Shown: piece by piece, positions 8,998 to 17,235 of the stretch
Position numbering within the stretch: the first letter of the stretch is position 1
Layout of the letters: the number at the start of each line of letters is the position of its first letter
Source: GCA-002722245 sp038154685
GTDB taxonomy: Bacteria; Bacteroidota; Bacteroidia; Flavobacteriales_C; GCA-002722245
Assembly: GCA_038154685.1 (NCBI GenBank)
Contig: JAYPYW010000004.1
Location: 1 to 64,000 of the forward strand
Length of the DNA stretch: 64,000 bases
Direction: 5' to 3'
Program-made: the position numbers and the translations under genes
Notes under the pieces: model-generated
Told to the model about the DNA's origin: nothing
What the model saw: the letters and a program-made list of their open reading frames with translations, nothing else
The model's database searches: none

Positions 8998-10632
8998 TTA
9001 TTCTGAATCAGTCAGCACCCAATCAACATCTAAATCCCAATTGGCGCGCAGTGTGATTTTCTCATTGTACCAAAAAACTTTTTCCGGCTGAGTTTTTGTC
9101 CAATAATTTCCAGGAGTCCATTCCCCATCTCCATTTTCATCAAGGATGTATTTTAAGCGGTAATTCCCAGGCTTTCCGCCCTCAATCCTGTATTTATTAG
9201 GTTTATCATCAACAACTAATTCATTAATTAGTTTATCCTCTAAATAAACCTGAAAAATTCCTTGTTTTCCAACCTGAGAAAAATCGTATTTAATATTTAA
9301 GTTTCCGAATGAAGTAGATTTAGCAGTTGAAAACCCTAGTGTTAAAGTATCCTCGTTATGCACCCCAAAAATTGTTTTAACAGCCTTTGGAAGAAGTTTT
9401 AAAGCGTAAATGTTTTCCTCTATAAGGAGGTTGTTTAATGAGAACCTTTTTAAATCTTTACCAACTTGAATTACACTTGCATTGTTGGTGTCCTTTACCG
9501 AAATAAGAATGAATTTACTGGTATCGTATGATGAAATAGGCTGACTAAAATTAAAGCCTAATTTACGTTTGAAGTATTGTCCGCTATTTCCAAAATCATG
9601 CTCTGCAGTCAGTTCCATTTCTGCAATATTTTTCCTATTTGCAATATTAAATTTTAGAGTGTCTTTATTGCCATCATATTCAACGATTAGCTTTAAACTA
9701 TCCATACTAAGTATTTCGGAGCTCCAAAGAATTAAAGAATCCCTGTTTTCGTCCCATTCTTCAATTTTCCAATCCTTTTTGAATTGCACATTCATTATGG
9801 AAGCACTGAAATCTTTAACGGTTTGATTGAATTCCAACTCGATTTTCCCATTGAAATTTATACGACTTCCTTTAATGAATTGCTTTTCGTCGGCAGGGAT
9901 AAAAGCCTTTAGTGTAGTCTCGTTCGAATCTGGTGTTTCATTCACTTTTATAATGGATGAATTAAATGCTATTTTTTCGCTAGGTAAGTCATAAAGGTAA
10001 TTATTGTTGTTATCTACAAGTGCGAACAGTAGGTAATCCCCTTCTGCGAGGTTATTAAAGTGAAAATGACCGTTATTAATTTTTGCAAAATAAGAAGGGA
10101 TCTCTTTTGAGGGAATACTGTCGTAAGGCATTTTATACAAATGAACCATTCCGGAAGTAAGTGTTTTCATAGTTTTACCATCAACAATTTTCCCATGAAA
10201 ACTAAGGCTATCAATAACGTCACCAGTACTAAAAACTAATAGATTATCTTTTAAAGGATTTCCTTCATTAATGTCTTTTACCCCTTCACCAAGAAAAACA
10301 CTGTAAGTAGTGTTCTCACTGAAAAGAGTGTCGAATTTCAAAATCAACTTTTTTCCAACCAACTTAAATTTAGGTTTTCCTTTGATTGGTGGAGAAATAA
10401 GTAATGCGTTATTCAATCCATCAGCTTTAACATATTCATCGAATTTCCAAGAAATTTCGGTTCCGTTGAAGTTTGTTGCGCAGCTATCAGGAATAGATTT
10501 AATTACTTGAGGAGGGGTTGTGTCTGAAGCTCCTCCACTAGGTGCGCCTCTTTGACCACAACTCCAAACAACTATAAAAACTAATGTTGCTAAAGCTTTG
10601 AATAAAAAAGAATAATGTTGATTTTCATCCAT
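8998..10632 (-). CDS. Big_5 (Ig-like) domain lipoprotein
   Basis: 544 residues with a lipoprotein signal whose lipobox Cys is residue 25 (VVWSC). Residues 35-135 form a bacterial Ig-like Big_5 domain (TTPPQVIKSIPDS, ISWKFDEYV, LVGKKLILKF, TYSVFLGEGVKDINEGN). A beta-rich middle and C-terminal part includes two stretches that look like carboxypeptidase-regulatory-like folds (EGDYLLFALVDNNNNYLYD and NYRLKYILDENGDG). Such proteins are widespread in Bacteroidota envelopes without a known role. It is the first gene of the four-gene minus-strand operon ending at 6169. A consensus -7 box lies 5 nt before its ATG. Confidence 0.85.
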   Translation of the reverse strand: MDENQHYSFLFKALATLVFIVVWSCGQRGAPSGGASDTTPPQVIKSIPDSCATNFNGTEISWKFDEYVKADGLNNALLISPPIKGKPKFKLVGKKLILKFDTLFSENTTYSVFLGEGVKDINEGNPLKDNLLVFSTGDVIDSLSFHGKIVDGKTMKTLTSGMVHLYKMPYDSIPSKEIPSYFAKINNGHFHFNNLAEGDYLLFALVDNNNNYLYDLPSEKIAFNSSIIKVNETPDSNETTLKAFIPADEKQFIKGSRINFNGKIELEFNQTVKDFSASIMNVQFKKDWKIEEWDENRDSLILWSSEILSMDSLKLIVEYDGNKDTLKFNIANRKNIAEMELTAEHDFGNSGQYFKRKLGFNFSQPISSYDTSKFILISVKDTNNASVIQVGKDLKRFSLNNLLIEENIYALKLLPKAVKTIFGVHNEDTLTLGFSTAKSTSFGNLNIKYDFSQVGKQGIFQVYLEDKLINELVVDDKPNKYRIEGGKPGNYRLKYILDENGDGEWTPGNYWTKTQPEKVFWYNEKITLRANWDLDVDWVLTDSE

Positions 10633-10637
10633 ACGAG

Positions 10638-10645
10638 CAAAGATA
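10638..10645 (-). promoter_or_regulatory. -7 promoter box TATCTTTG of the Big_5 lipoprotein operon
   Basis: On the minus strand TATCTTTG matches the Bacteroidota consensus TAnnTTTG and is followed by five bases and the ATG at 10632. This predicts a transcription start at or beside the start codon. No clear -33 TTTG element is seen. Confidence 0.65.
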
Positions 10646-10694
10646 AACAGAATTCCTTGTAGGGGCGTGGTTTTATGCCCGCCCGTTTAAAAAG

Positions 10695-10732
10695 AAAAGG
10701 CCCCTTGAATCATATGATTTCAGGAGCCTTTA
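10695..10732 (-). terminator. Long bulged hairpin with T-rich tail (terminator or small-RNA end)
   Basis: Read on the minus strand, AAAGGCTCCTGAA, the self-complementary ATCATATGAT and TTCAAGGGGCCTTTT form a long stem with one or two bulges, followed by CTTTTT. It lies between two divergently starting genes, where no gene end needs a terminator. It sits about 20-30 bases downstream of the predicted start of the sigma-54-like promoter at 10761-10777, so the two could delimit a short RNA. Confidence 0.6.
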
Positions 10733-10760
10733 TAAAACAGGATAAGGTCGGTTGGCTTTA

Positions 10761-10777
10761 ATCAAATACAGTGCCAA
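10761..10777 (-). promoter_or_regulatory. Sigma-54-like promoter motif TTGGCACTGTATTTGAT
   Basis: Minus-strand motif with GG and GA separated by exactly 10 bases, the -24/-12 geometry of sigma-54 promoters, though the -12 element reads TTGAT rather than TTGC. Two further copies with the same spacing and same TTGAT end lie at 30532-30548 and 38416-38432. It points toward the Big_5 operon and the 10695 hairpin. Confidence 0.5.
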
Positions 10778-10848
10778 AAAATAAGATTGGAGAATGGAAT
10801 TGTGAGAAAAGAGAGATTAATTCACCATTCTCTATTCTTTCTTCTGTT

Positions 10849-10856
10849 TATCTTTA
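10849..10856 (+). promoter_or_regulatory. -7 promoter box TATCTTTA of the aminotransferase gene
   Basis: TATCTTTA differs from TAnnTTTG only in the last base and ends 4 nt before the ATG at 10861. An 8-bp inverted repeat GAGAATGG / CCATTCTC at 10790-10832 lies just upstream. Confidence 0.55.
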
Positions 10857-10860
10857 AAAA

Positions 10861-12015
10861 ATGGAGCTGAACATAAAGCAAAAACTCGCTGATATTCCGA
10901 AATCAATATTTCCAGTAATGACTGCCTTAGCCAATGAGCACATAGCAATTAATCTGGCTCAGGGATTCCCTGGATTTGGGGCTGATGAGGAGTTAATTCA
11001 ATTGGTGAATAAACATATGTTAGCGGGTAAAAATCAATATGCCCCGATGCCTGGTGTACCGATTTTAAGAGAAAGATTGTGTGAGAAAATTGAATCTATG
11101 TATGGTCATTTCTACGATCCTTCTTCTGAGATTTGTATCACTTCCGGAGCAACTCAAGGGATATTTACTGCTGTAAGTGCGGTTGTAAATGAAGGAGATG
11201 AAGTTATCATTATTGATCCAGCTTTTGATTGTTATGAACCTGTGATTAGATTCAATGGAGGAATCCCGATAAGAAGCGCTTTAAAACCTCAAACTTTTGA
11301 TGTTGATTGGGAGGATATTAAAGCTAAAGTGTCTGATAAAACAAGAATGCTTTTTATCAATACACCGCAAAACCCGACCGGTAAGGTGTTAAGTAAGCGT
11401 GATATCGAATCCTTAAAAGATATTGTTAAAGGAACTAACATAATTATTCTTTCAGATGAGGTTTATGAGCACATCGTTTTCGATGGTAAACAACATGAAA
11501 GTATTTGCAGATACCCAGAGTTAGCAGAGCGAGCGTTTACTGTTTATTCATTAGGTAAAACCTATCACACAACAGGTTGGCGAATGGGTTATGTTTGTGC
11601 ACCAAAAGAGTTAATGGCAGAGTTCATGCGTGCTCATCAATATCAGGTTTACGCTGTTCCAACACCACTTCAATATGCCATAGCAGATTATACTTTAAAG
11701 AAAGATAAATACTTAGAGCTATCTCAATTTTTTCAGGAAAAAAGAGACTTCTTTTTGAAGTGTTTAGAAGGAAGTAAATTTAAGCCTGTTGAATGTTCTG
11801 GAACTTATTTTCAATTGTTAGATTACACGGCTATTACTGATGAAAATGACGTTGAATTTGCACAGAGATTAACCAAAAAAAATGGAGTAGCTTCTATTCC
11901 TATTTCGGTATTCTATGAAAACAAACGACAAGATAATATGTTGCGTTTTTGCTTCGCTAAGGACCTTGAAGAATTAGAAAAAGGCGCTGAGCGATTACAC
12001 AGAATAGAGAATTGA
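10861..12015 (+). CDS. PLP-dependent methionine aminotransferase-like (class I/II, YbdL type)
   Basis: 384 residues with complete class I/II aminotransferase signatures: NLAQGFPGFG near residue 31, TSGATQGIF near 95 for the phosphate loop, INTPQNPTGKV for substrate and cofactor contacts, ILSDEVYEH containing the Asp that binds the PLP pyridine nitrogen, and SLGKTYHTTGWRMGY with the Schiff-base Lys at residue 233. The SLGKTYHTTGWR block and the N-terminal LNLAQGFP type are those of YbdL/kynurenine-aminotransferase-like enzymes that prefer methionine and other hydrophobic or aromatic amino acids. I infer a role in methionine salvage or 2-oxoacid transamination. kdsB follows after 52 bases with its own promoter box. 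Confidence 0.88.
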   Translation: MELNIKQKLADIPKSIFPVMTALANEHIAINLAQGFPGFGADEELIQLVNKHMLAGKNQYAPMPGVPILRERLCEKIESMYGHFYDPSSEICITSGATQGIFTAVSAVVNEGDEVIIIDPAFDCYEPVIRFNGGIPIRSALKPQTFDVDWEDIKAKVSDKTRMLFINTPQNPTGKVLSKRDIESLKDIVKGTNIIILSDEVYEHIVFDGKQHESICRYPELAERAFTVYSLGKTYHTTGWRMGYVCAPKELMAEFMRAHQYQVYAVPTPLQYAIADYTLKKDKYLELSQFFQEKRDFFLKCLEGSKFKPVECSGTYFQLLDYTAITDENDVEFAQRLTKKNGVASIPISVFYENKRQDNMLRFCFAKDLEELEKGAERLHRIEN

Positions 12016-12055
12016 GCAATGAGTTTTGAGTTTTTTTGTTCTTCTCCATTCTCAT

Positions 12056-12063
12056 TAACTTTA
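12056..12063 (+). promoter_or_regulatory. -7 promoter box TAACTTTA of kdsB
   Basis: TAACTTTA lies 4 nt before the kdsB ATG, the same spacing as in the other predicted leaderless genes of this window. The preceding bases repeat the word CCATTCTC also found at 10825. Confidence 0.5.
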
Positions 12064-12067
12064 TCAT

Positions 12068-12799
12068 ATGAAATTCATCGCTATAATCCCCGCGCGTTAT
12101 GCGTCAACCCGATTTCCAGGGAAACCATTAGTTGACATCCAAGGCAAACCAATGGTTCAACATGTTTATGAAAAAGCAACTCAATCGGGATTGTTTGAAA
12201 AAGTAATTGTTGCTACAGATGATGAGCGAATTCAAAAAGCGGTTATTGGTTTTGGTGGAGAGGTAGCAATGACAAAGCCCGATCATCAAAGTGGGACAGA
12301 TAGGTGCGGTGAAGTAATTAATCAGCTTGAGGAAGAATACGATGTGGTTATAAATATTCAAGGAGATGAGCCATTTATTCATCAATCTCAGTTGGAGGAA
12401 TTAACCGATTTATTCAAGTCTACTCCAGCTCAAATTGGGACACTTAAAAAACGGCTATCAAATGTTGGGGATGTTTTTAATCCTAATGTGGTTAAAGTAG
12501 TTGCAGGGATTGATAAACGAGCACTTTATTTCTCTAGAAACCCTATTCCTTATGTTCGTGATTCAGATCAGTCTGATTGGTTAAGTAAACAATATTTTTT
12601 CAAACATTTAGGTCTTTACGGCTACAGGTCGGAAGTGCTTAAAGAATTGGTGAAGTTAGAGCCGTCTGAATTAGAAAAAAGTGAAAGCTTAGAACAACTA
12701 AGATGGTTAGAAAATGGATACCAAATTTTCATTTCTGAAACAGAACACGAAAGTATTGGAATTGATACGCCAGAAGATTTGGAAAAATTAAAGTTCTAG
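12068..12799 (+). CDS. kdsB: 3-deoxy-manno-octulosonate cytidylyltransferase
   Basis: 243 residues, normal for KdsB. It activates Kdo with CTP to CMP-Kdo in the cytoplasm for lipid A inner-core assembly. The nucleotide-binding start IIPARYASTRFPGKPL (residues 5-20) is diagnostic. It is followed by VIVATDDERI, HQSGTDRCGEV, the metal-binding VINIQGDEPFI, YFSRNPIPY and the C-terminal ESLEQLRWLENG. The other genes of Kdo synthesis are not in this window, so it stands alone beside an aminotransferase. The start is the only ATG in front of the conserved strand. A hairpin follows 14 bases after the stop. Confidence 0.97.
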   Translation: MKFIAIIPARYASTRFPGKPLVDIQGKPMVQHVYEKATQSGLFEKVIVATDDERIQKAVIGFGGEVAMTKPDHQSGTDRCGEVINQLEEEYDVVINIQGDEPFIHQSQLEELTDLFKSTPAQIGTLKKRLSNVGDVFNPNVVKVVAGIDKRALYFSRNPIPYVRDSDQSDWLSKQYFFKHLGLYGYRSEVLKELVKLEPSELEKSESLEQLRWLENGYQIFISETEHESIGIDTPEDLEKLKF

Positions 12800-12812
12800 G
12801 GGATTTACCACC

Positions 12813-12844
12813 GCGGCATTTAGTGGTGGATGATTTAATGCCGC
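12813..12844. terminator. Hairpin between convergent kdsB and a small minus-strand ORF
   Basis: Perfect 8-bp stem GCGGCATT / AATGCCGC with a 16-nt loop; a CCACC / GGTGG pair is nested across it. Only a short T-run (TTTTA) follows on the plus strand. Probably a bidirectional terminator. Confidence 0.6.
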
Positions 12845-12869
12845 AGTTTTATGCCTTCCAAAGTTGTTC

Positions 12870-13040
12870 TTACTCTGGGTATTCGTTTAATTGAAGGTCC
12901 GTTGGTTTTGATACGAAGAGTCCTTCATTTAACATATCCGACAAGACCTCTTGTCCTAATGTTAATGCCTTTTCCATGTCAGCAAGAGCAGCCCTCTTTG
13001 CTTTTCTTACTTTAACTCGAATTCTCTTAGATTTTTTCAT
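12870..13040 (-). CDS. Small basic hypothetical protein (56 aa)
   Basis: An intact 56-residue frame starting MKKSKRIRVKVRKAKRAAL, strongly basic in the first 18 residues and mildly acidic and amphipathic after that (MEKALTLGQEVLSDMLNEG), ending NEYPE. It ends 26 bases from the kdsB hairpin in a convergent arrangement. The frame stays open upstream for 18 more codons to a TGA without any ATG, GTG or TTG, so the ATG at 13040 is the only usual start; that upstream stretch (including WVKVYTPQCKQI) also looks protein-like and may mean this is the remnant of a longer gene. I recognise no family. Confidence 0.45.
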   Translation of the reverse strand: MKKSKRIRVKVRKAKRAALADMEKALTLGQEVLSDMLNEGLFVSKPTDLQLNEYPE

Positions 13041-13536
13041 TATTTGCTTGCATTGTGGTGTATATACTTTTACCCATGACTTGTAGCAAATTCCTCAATT
13101 TTTAGATGAATTACCATCATAATATGACAAGCTGTTCGTTAAATTCGATGTAGTTAAGTGGTTGGTAATGAGTAGGTAGTAGGTGAGAAGTGAGTGTCTG
13201 GTTTTGTTTAACACTATTTAAATCAACTTTAAATTTTATGTTTTAGAGGATGATTGCTAGAGTGATTCAAGGCTGAAAAGGAAGAATGCTTTTGAAATTA
13301 AGTATAATCAAACTTTCGTTTAAAACGGAAAAAGCGGCCCTGGGGAAAATGGGACCGCCTTTAATTGGGGTAATAAACAACTACTAAACTTAATAATACT
13401 ACCTTACTACTTGTTAACAAAAAGTTGATAGTAAATCATTGGGTAAGAATGTATTTATTGATGAATTGTAAATGCTTTTATTGAATCGTTTAAGATTGTT
13501 AATAATTCTTATTAGTTTGAAATTTTTCAAAATGTG
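13041..13536. other. Intergenic region, about 500 bp
   Basis: AT-rich spacer between two minus-strand genes. It holds the terminator-like hairpin at 13330-13363 and a stretch at 13155-13200 made of repeated GTA/GAG words (GGTAATGAGTAGGTAGTAGG and GAGAAGTGAGTG). I find no credible ORF or RNA gene. Confidence 0.6.
13330..13363 (-). terminator. Probable terminator of the FG-GAP T9SS gene
   Basis: On the minus strand AAAGGCGGTCCC and GGGCCGCTTTTT form a G+C-rich stem with a 10-nt loop and a T-run. It lies about 170 bases beyond the stop codon of the large secreted-protein gene, in the right orientation. Confidence 0.65.
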
Positions 13537-16500
13537 TTACAGTTTTATAATAGGGACGGTAGTCAGTAATTGAGAATCGGAATAAACCTGTAAATAGTAA
13601 GAACCTTTTCGGTAGTTTGTCAAGCTTATGTTCATGTAGTTTAAGCCTTTCACTAAATTTCTATCATGTTTATATACAATTTCACCAAGTGTATTTGTTA
13701 AGGTAATGGTGTATGATTCACTTTCTTGAATTAATAATGAGATGTCTATCAAATCAGATGTGGGATTTGGATAAACATTTACTTCCAGTTTATTGTTTTG
13801 GTTTTTTCCATTTAGTAAAATTGCTTTGTAGGTTGTTTGTGTTCCATCAAAATCAATTTGCTTTAATCTGTAGTAACAGTTTCCATCACAACCGTAAGGG
13901 TCGATAATGTTGTAAGTTATTGGAGCGAATGAGTTTCCTGCTCCTGGAACTGTTTTAATTGATTCCCAATTTATTCCATCAGAGGATTTTTCTACGATGA
14001 AATAATCATTATTTATTTCTGCAGCTGTTTCCCATGTGATGAATACAAGTTTTTCTTCTTTAAATGCCGAAAAATTGAGTAATTCAACAGGTAGTGGGAC
14101 TACATTTTCGTACCATTTGATTTTATCACCAACCAAATCAGATGAGATAATATCCAAATCCCCATCACTATCTAGGTCTGTTATATTAGCTTTTCTTACA
14201 CCGTCCGCTGTAGTGGTTATTGTTGTGGATGTCCATCCACCGTCTGAAGGCGTACCATCGTTTGCTAGCCAAATTATTTTGTCATTTCCTCGTTGTGTAT
14301 AAATAACGTCCAGGTAGGTGTCTCCGTTTAGGTCACCCGTTACAACGCTTGAGGGGTTTGTTAGTGAGCCTGCAAGTTCGTATTCCGTCCATCCACCATC
14401 AGACGGTGAGCCATCGTTTTCGTACCACATTACTTGGTCATCCACATCACTTGCGGAAAGTACATCAATATCTCCATCGTTATCCAAATCTCCTACTGAG
14501 ACGTAAATTGCGCCATCGGCATTTGCAGATATTTCTCTTTCTGTAAAACTTTCTGAACCATTATTTTCATACCACATTATTTGATCATCAAGGTATCCCG
14601 CTGAAACTATGTCAANNNNNNNNNNTGTCTCCATCACCATCTAAATCAACAGGGTATAAAGATTCTATTCCATCCGCGTTTGATGTGATTTGTGTTTCAG
14701 AAAAGCTTTCAGATCCATCGTTTTCATACCACATAATTTCATCAAGTGCTTTACTTGCTGCAATAATGTCCATGTCTCCGTCTCCATCTAAATCAACAGG
14801 GAAAGCTTGCCGCGCTGCAGTGGCGCTTGTTGAAATAGAATTTTCTGACCAACCAGCATCAGGAGTTCCATCGTTTTCAAACCAAGCTATTTTATTAGCA
14901 TCAGCACTCGCTGTAACAATATCAATATCTCCATCTCCATCTATATCTGCAGGATAGGCGAATCTTGCTCCGGATGTACTGGAGCTTATTTCGTATTCAG
15001 TAAAACTTTCCGAACCGTCATTTTCATAATACATTATTTGATTATCGACACTTGCTGCAGATATTAAATCCATATCTCCATCACCATCTAAATCTGCAGC
15101 CATAACACTTTGTGCGCCATCGGAATTTGAAGAAATCGTTGTTGCATCATTGACTGTCCCTCCCTGACTTGGATTTAAAGGCCAAAATTGTTGTACAACA
15201 GACTGATTAGTGCAATTATCGTCGGTTACTTGAACCCCCCAATAATATATTGTTCCTGCAGTTAAATTTGAACCAGGTGTATTAGTTGTAGCAGTATTTA
15301 CATCTGTACTTGTTCCGCCAGAAAAAATATTTGGATCTGTATCTATATAAAAGTGATTGTCTAAAGTTCCTGTTCCTGAACTACTCCAGTCANNNNNNNN
15401 NNCCAAAGTGGTCGAAAGGACTAAGTAAATTAATTTCCGGAAGAGAGTTAACCGTAATGGTTCCTGTTGCTGTTGCGGATCCACAATCACTTGTTGGAGT
15501 AATTGTATAGTTAAATGTTCCACTTTCAGTTGGTGTTCCACTTATAGTGATTGTATTGGATGCATAACTAGCTGTGACACCATTTGGTAAATCAGTAGAG
15601 GATGCTATTCCTGTAACCTCAGTTGTTGCGTGAGTTATATCTGTAATAGCAGTATTTTTACAAACCGTAGGAGAGCTTGAAGCAGCTCCAACAGTTCTAT
15701 CAGTACAAGAAATAGTTTCGGATAATGTTCCGTCGGTTTTACTACCACATGAAGCACCACCTCCTGCTGAAGACCCTTTTGTAGTATTAATAGTTCCTTT
15801 TGTAATGCTGCTACCAGTTAAATCAACATTAGCGCCGCTTCCTTGGCACGAATAATAGTGTGAATTACACCCTCCCCTTGCTGTGATATTAGCTACAGTT
15901 AAACTAGTATTAGCAGTAATATTTACTGCTCCTCCATTTCCAGCGGAAGCCCCGTTTACTGCTGTCCCTGTACATCCCCCAGAGGTTGTAATATTTTTAG
16001 TGAAGTTTATAGATGTTGAGGTTGAGGTTATTGTTACTGCACCTCCTGCACCTCCATTACCTCTACCTGTACCTCCAGTGGTTGTTATACCAGATCCACC
16101 TGTCATGGAAACGCTTGTTCCTGATATTGTAACAGAACCTCCTGCACCCCCCGCACCATAGGCAACTGCGCTCGCAGCGTTACCACTTGTTGTAATGGTG
16201 TTGTTGATGGCCACCGCACCACCTGATGAAGTAAAGTTTATTTTTCCTCCCGAATAACCTGTTGTTCCGCCTGAGGCTCCTGATAGGTTAATTGCTGAGT
16301 TTACAGTTATTGTGCCTGCAGCTGTAATGGTGAAAGTTTTATTAGAAGTAGTCATTGCTGCAGTAATCGTTCCTGAAATGGTAACATCTCCTGATTGACT
16401 ACCTGATCCACTGCATGAAGTTAAAATAACTACATTTTTACCTGATGTAAGATACCCTGTAATTTCACTTATCTTAACAACAGCATTATCTGCACTAGGC

Positions 16501-16643
16501 GTAAATGTCATAGTACCACTTCCACTCCATGAACCGTTTGTTGTGGTTCCAGTGCTTATGGTTACGTTAGCATCTCCAGACGCATGTGCGTTATAGATTA
16601 ATGTAACTGTAAGAAAAAGGATTAGAAGTTTATGTGCACTCAT
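13537..16643 (-). CDS. Large secreted FG-GAP/VCBS-repeat protein with T9SS type A sorting domain (split by two gaps)
   Basis: Three overlapping frames belong to one gene interrupted by ten-N runs at 15393 and 14616. Joining the bases on either side directly, with nothing missing, restores one frame at both places (DHFGDWSSSG and GDGDIDIVSAG). The start is the ATG at 16643, which gives a clean signal peptide (KLLILFLTVTLIYNAHA). Residues 20 to about 300 are Gly/Thr/Ser-rich beta repeats resembling a parallel beta-helix. A Big/PKD-like segment follows, then at least seven FG-GAP/VCBS repeats (DLDGDGDMDLISA and MYYENDGSESF types) with Ca-binding DxDxDG loops. The last 80 residues (VNVYPNPTSDLIDI ... 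KGSYYLQVYSDSQLL) are the Por secretion C-terminal domain. I infer export by T9SS to the cell surface or medium; a specific binding or enzymatic role cannot be read. Confidence 0.88.
14616..14625. other. Scaffold gap (10 N) inside an FG-GAP repeat
   Basis: Minus-strand flanks GGAGACA and TTGACATAG abut to read Gly-Asp-Ile-Asp-Ile-Val, exactly the repeat consensus. The N run therefore probably represents no missing sequence, or a collapsed repeat. Confidence 0.85.
15393..15402. other. Scaffold gap (10 N) in the FG-GAP gene
   Basis: Minus-strand flanks ending TTTGG and beginning TGACTGG abut to read Phe-Gly-Asp-Trp in a single open frame, so zero missing bases is the simplest reading. Confidence 0.8.
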
Positions 16644-17235
16644 TTTTAATCCTAAAAAACAAATTGTATACAAAATTAAAGGAATTGTATATCTTTCTTA
16701 AAGCTGATGAATAGTATGAAACCTCTTTTTTTAAAGAGATAAAATAATCTTAGTGTGCTTTTTTAGAGATAGTTATGAAGTTAAAAAAGACGTTTTTAAA
16801 TTTATGCGTGGTGCGAATTGAATTCTTGTCATAATTGTGTTTAAAAGCTAAAAGTATTATTTCTGTTAAGGGGTTATATTTTATGTTTTTTTGAACATAA
16901 GCTAAAACTGTTACTCTAAATGCTAGTTATAGTGATGATTAAAAATTATCATATCGTTAATTAACATTTTTGAAAAGTATCTATTGTTTTGGCATCTGGT
17001 ACGAAAAAGGTTGAGGTGGGGTGACAGTAAAAAAATTATATTGTAATTTGAAGATCAAGAAGCTGAACTTGCATCTTCCTTGCGAGTCATTTAATTAACT
17101 AAACTCAAAGTAGATACAAACGATGAAATCAGGTTTCCAAAACCCACCAAAATTCCGTAATTTAGTAAGCACTCGCCAGAGTGTTTCAAATGTCAAGGAA
17201 AGAGGACGTTTGGAGTTATAGCAAATTCAGACTTT
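16644..17235. other. Divergent intergenic region, about 590 bp
   Basis: Very AT-rich spacer between the secreted-protein gene (-) and the E1 gene (+). It should contain both promoters. The only open frames are very short (18 and 32 codons) and have no recognisable content. A small TTATG / CATAA hairpin with a T-loop lies near 16882-16902. No RNA gene or riboswitch is recognised. Confidence 0.5.

Noticed and set aside
15883..16161. Plus-strand ORF opposite the secreted-protein gene
   Set aside because: It is antisense to a Gly/Thr/Ser-rich repeat region whose biased codons keep the reverse frame open; the translation is low-complexity Pro/Val and matches nothing.
13537..16643. Pseudogene with frameshifts
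   Set aside because: Both frame changes coincide exactly with N runs and disappear if the flanks are joined; the sorting domain and signal peptide are intact.
17123..17221. 32-codon ORF in front of the E1 gene (MKSGFQNPPKFRNL...)
   Set aside because: It ends 14 bases before the E1 ATG and could be a leader peptide, but it has no recognisable family, no clear promoter box and no attenuation structure; chance ORFs of this size are common.
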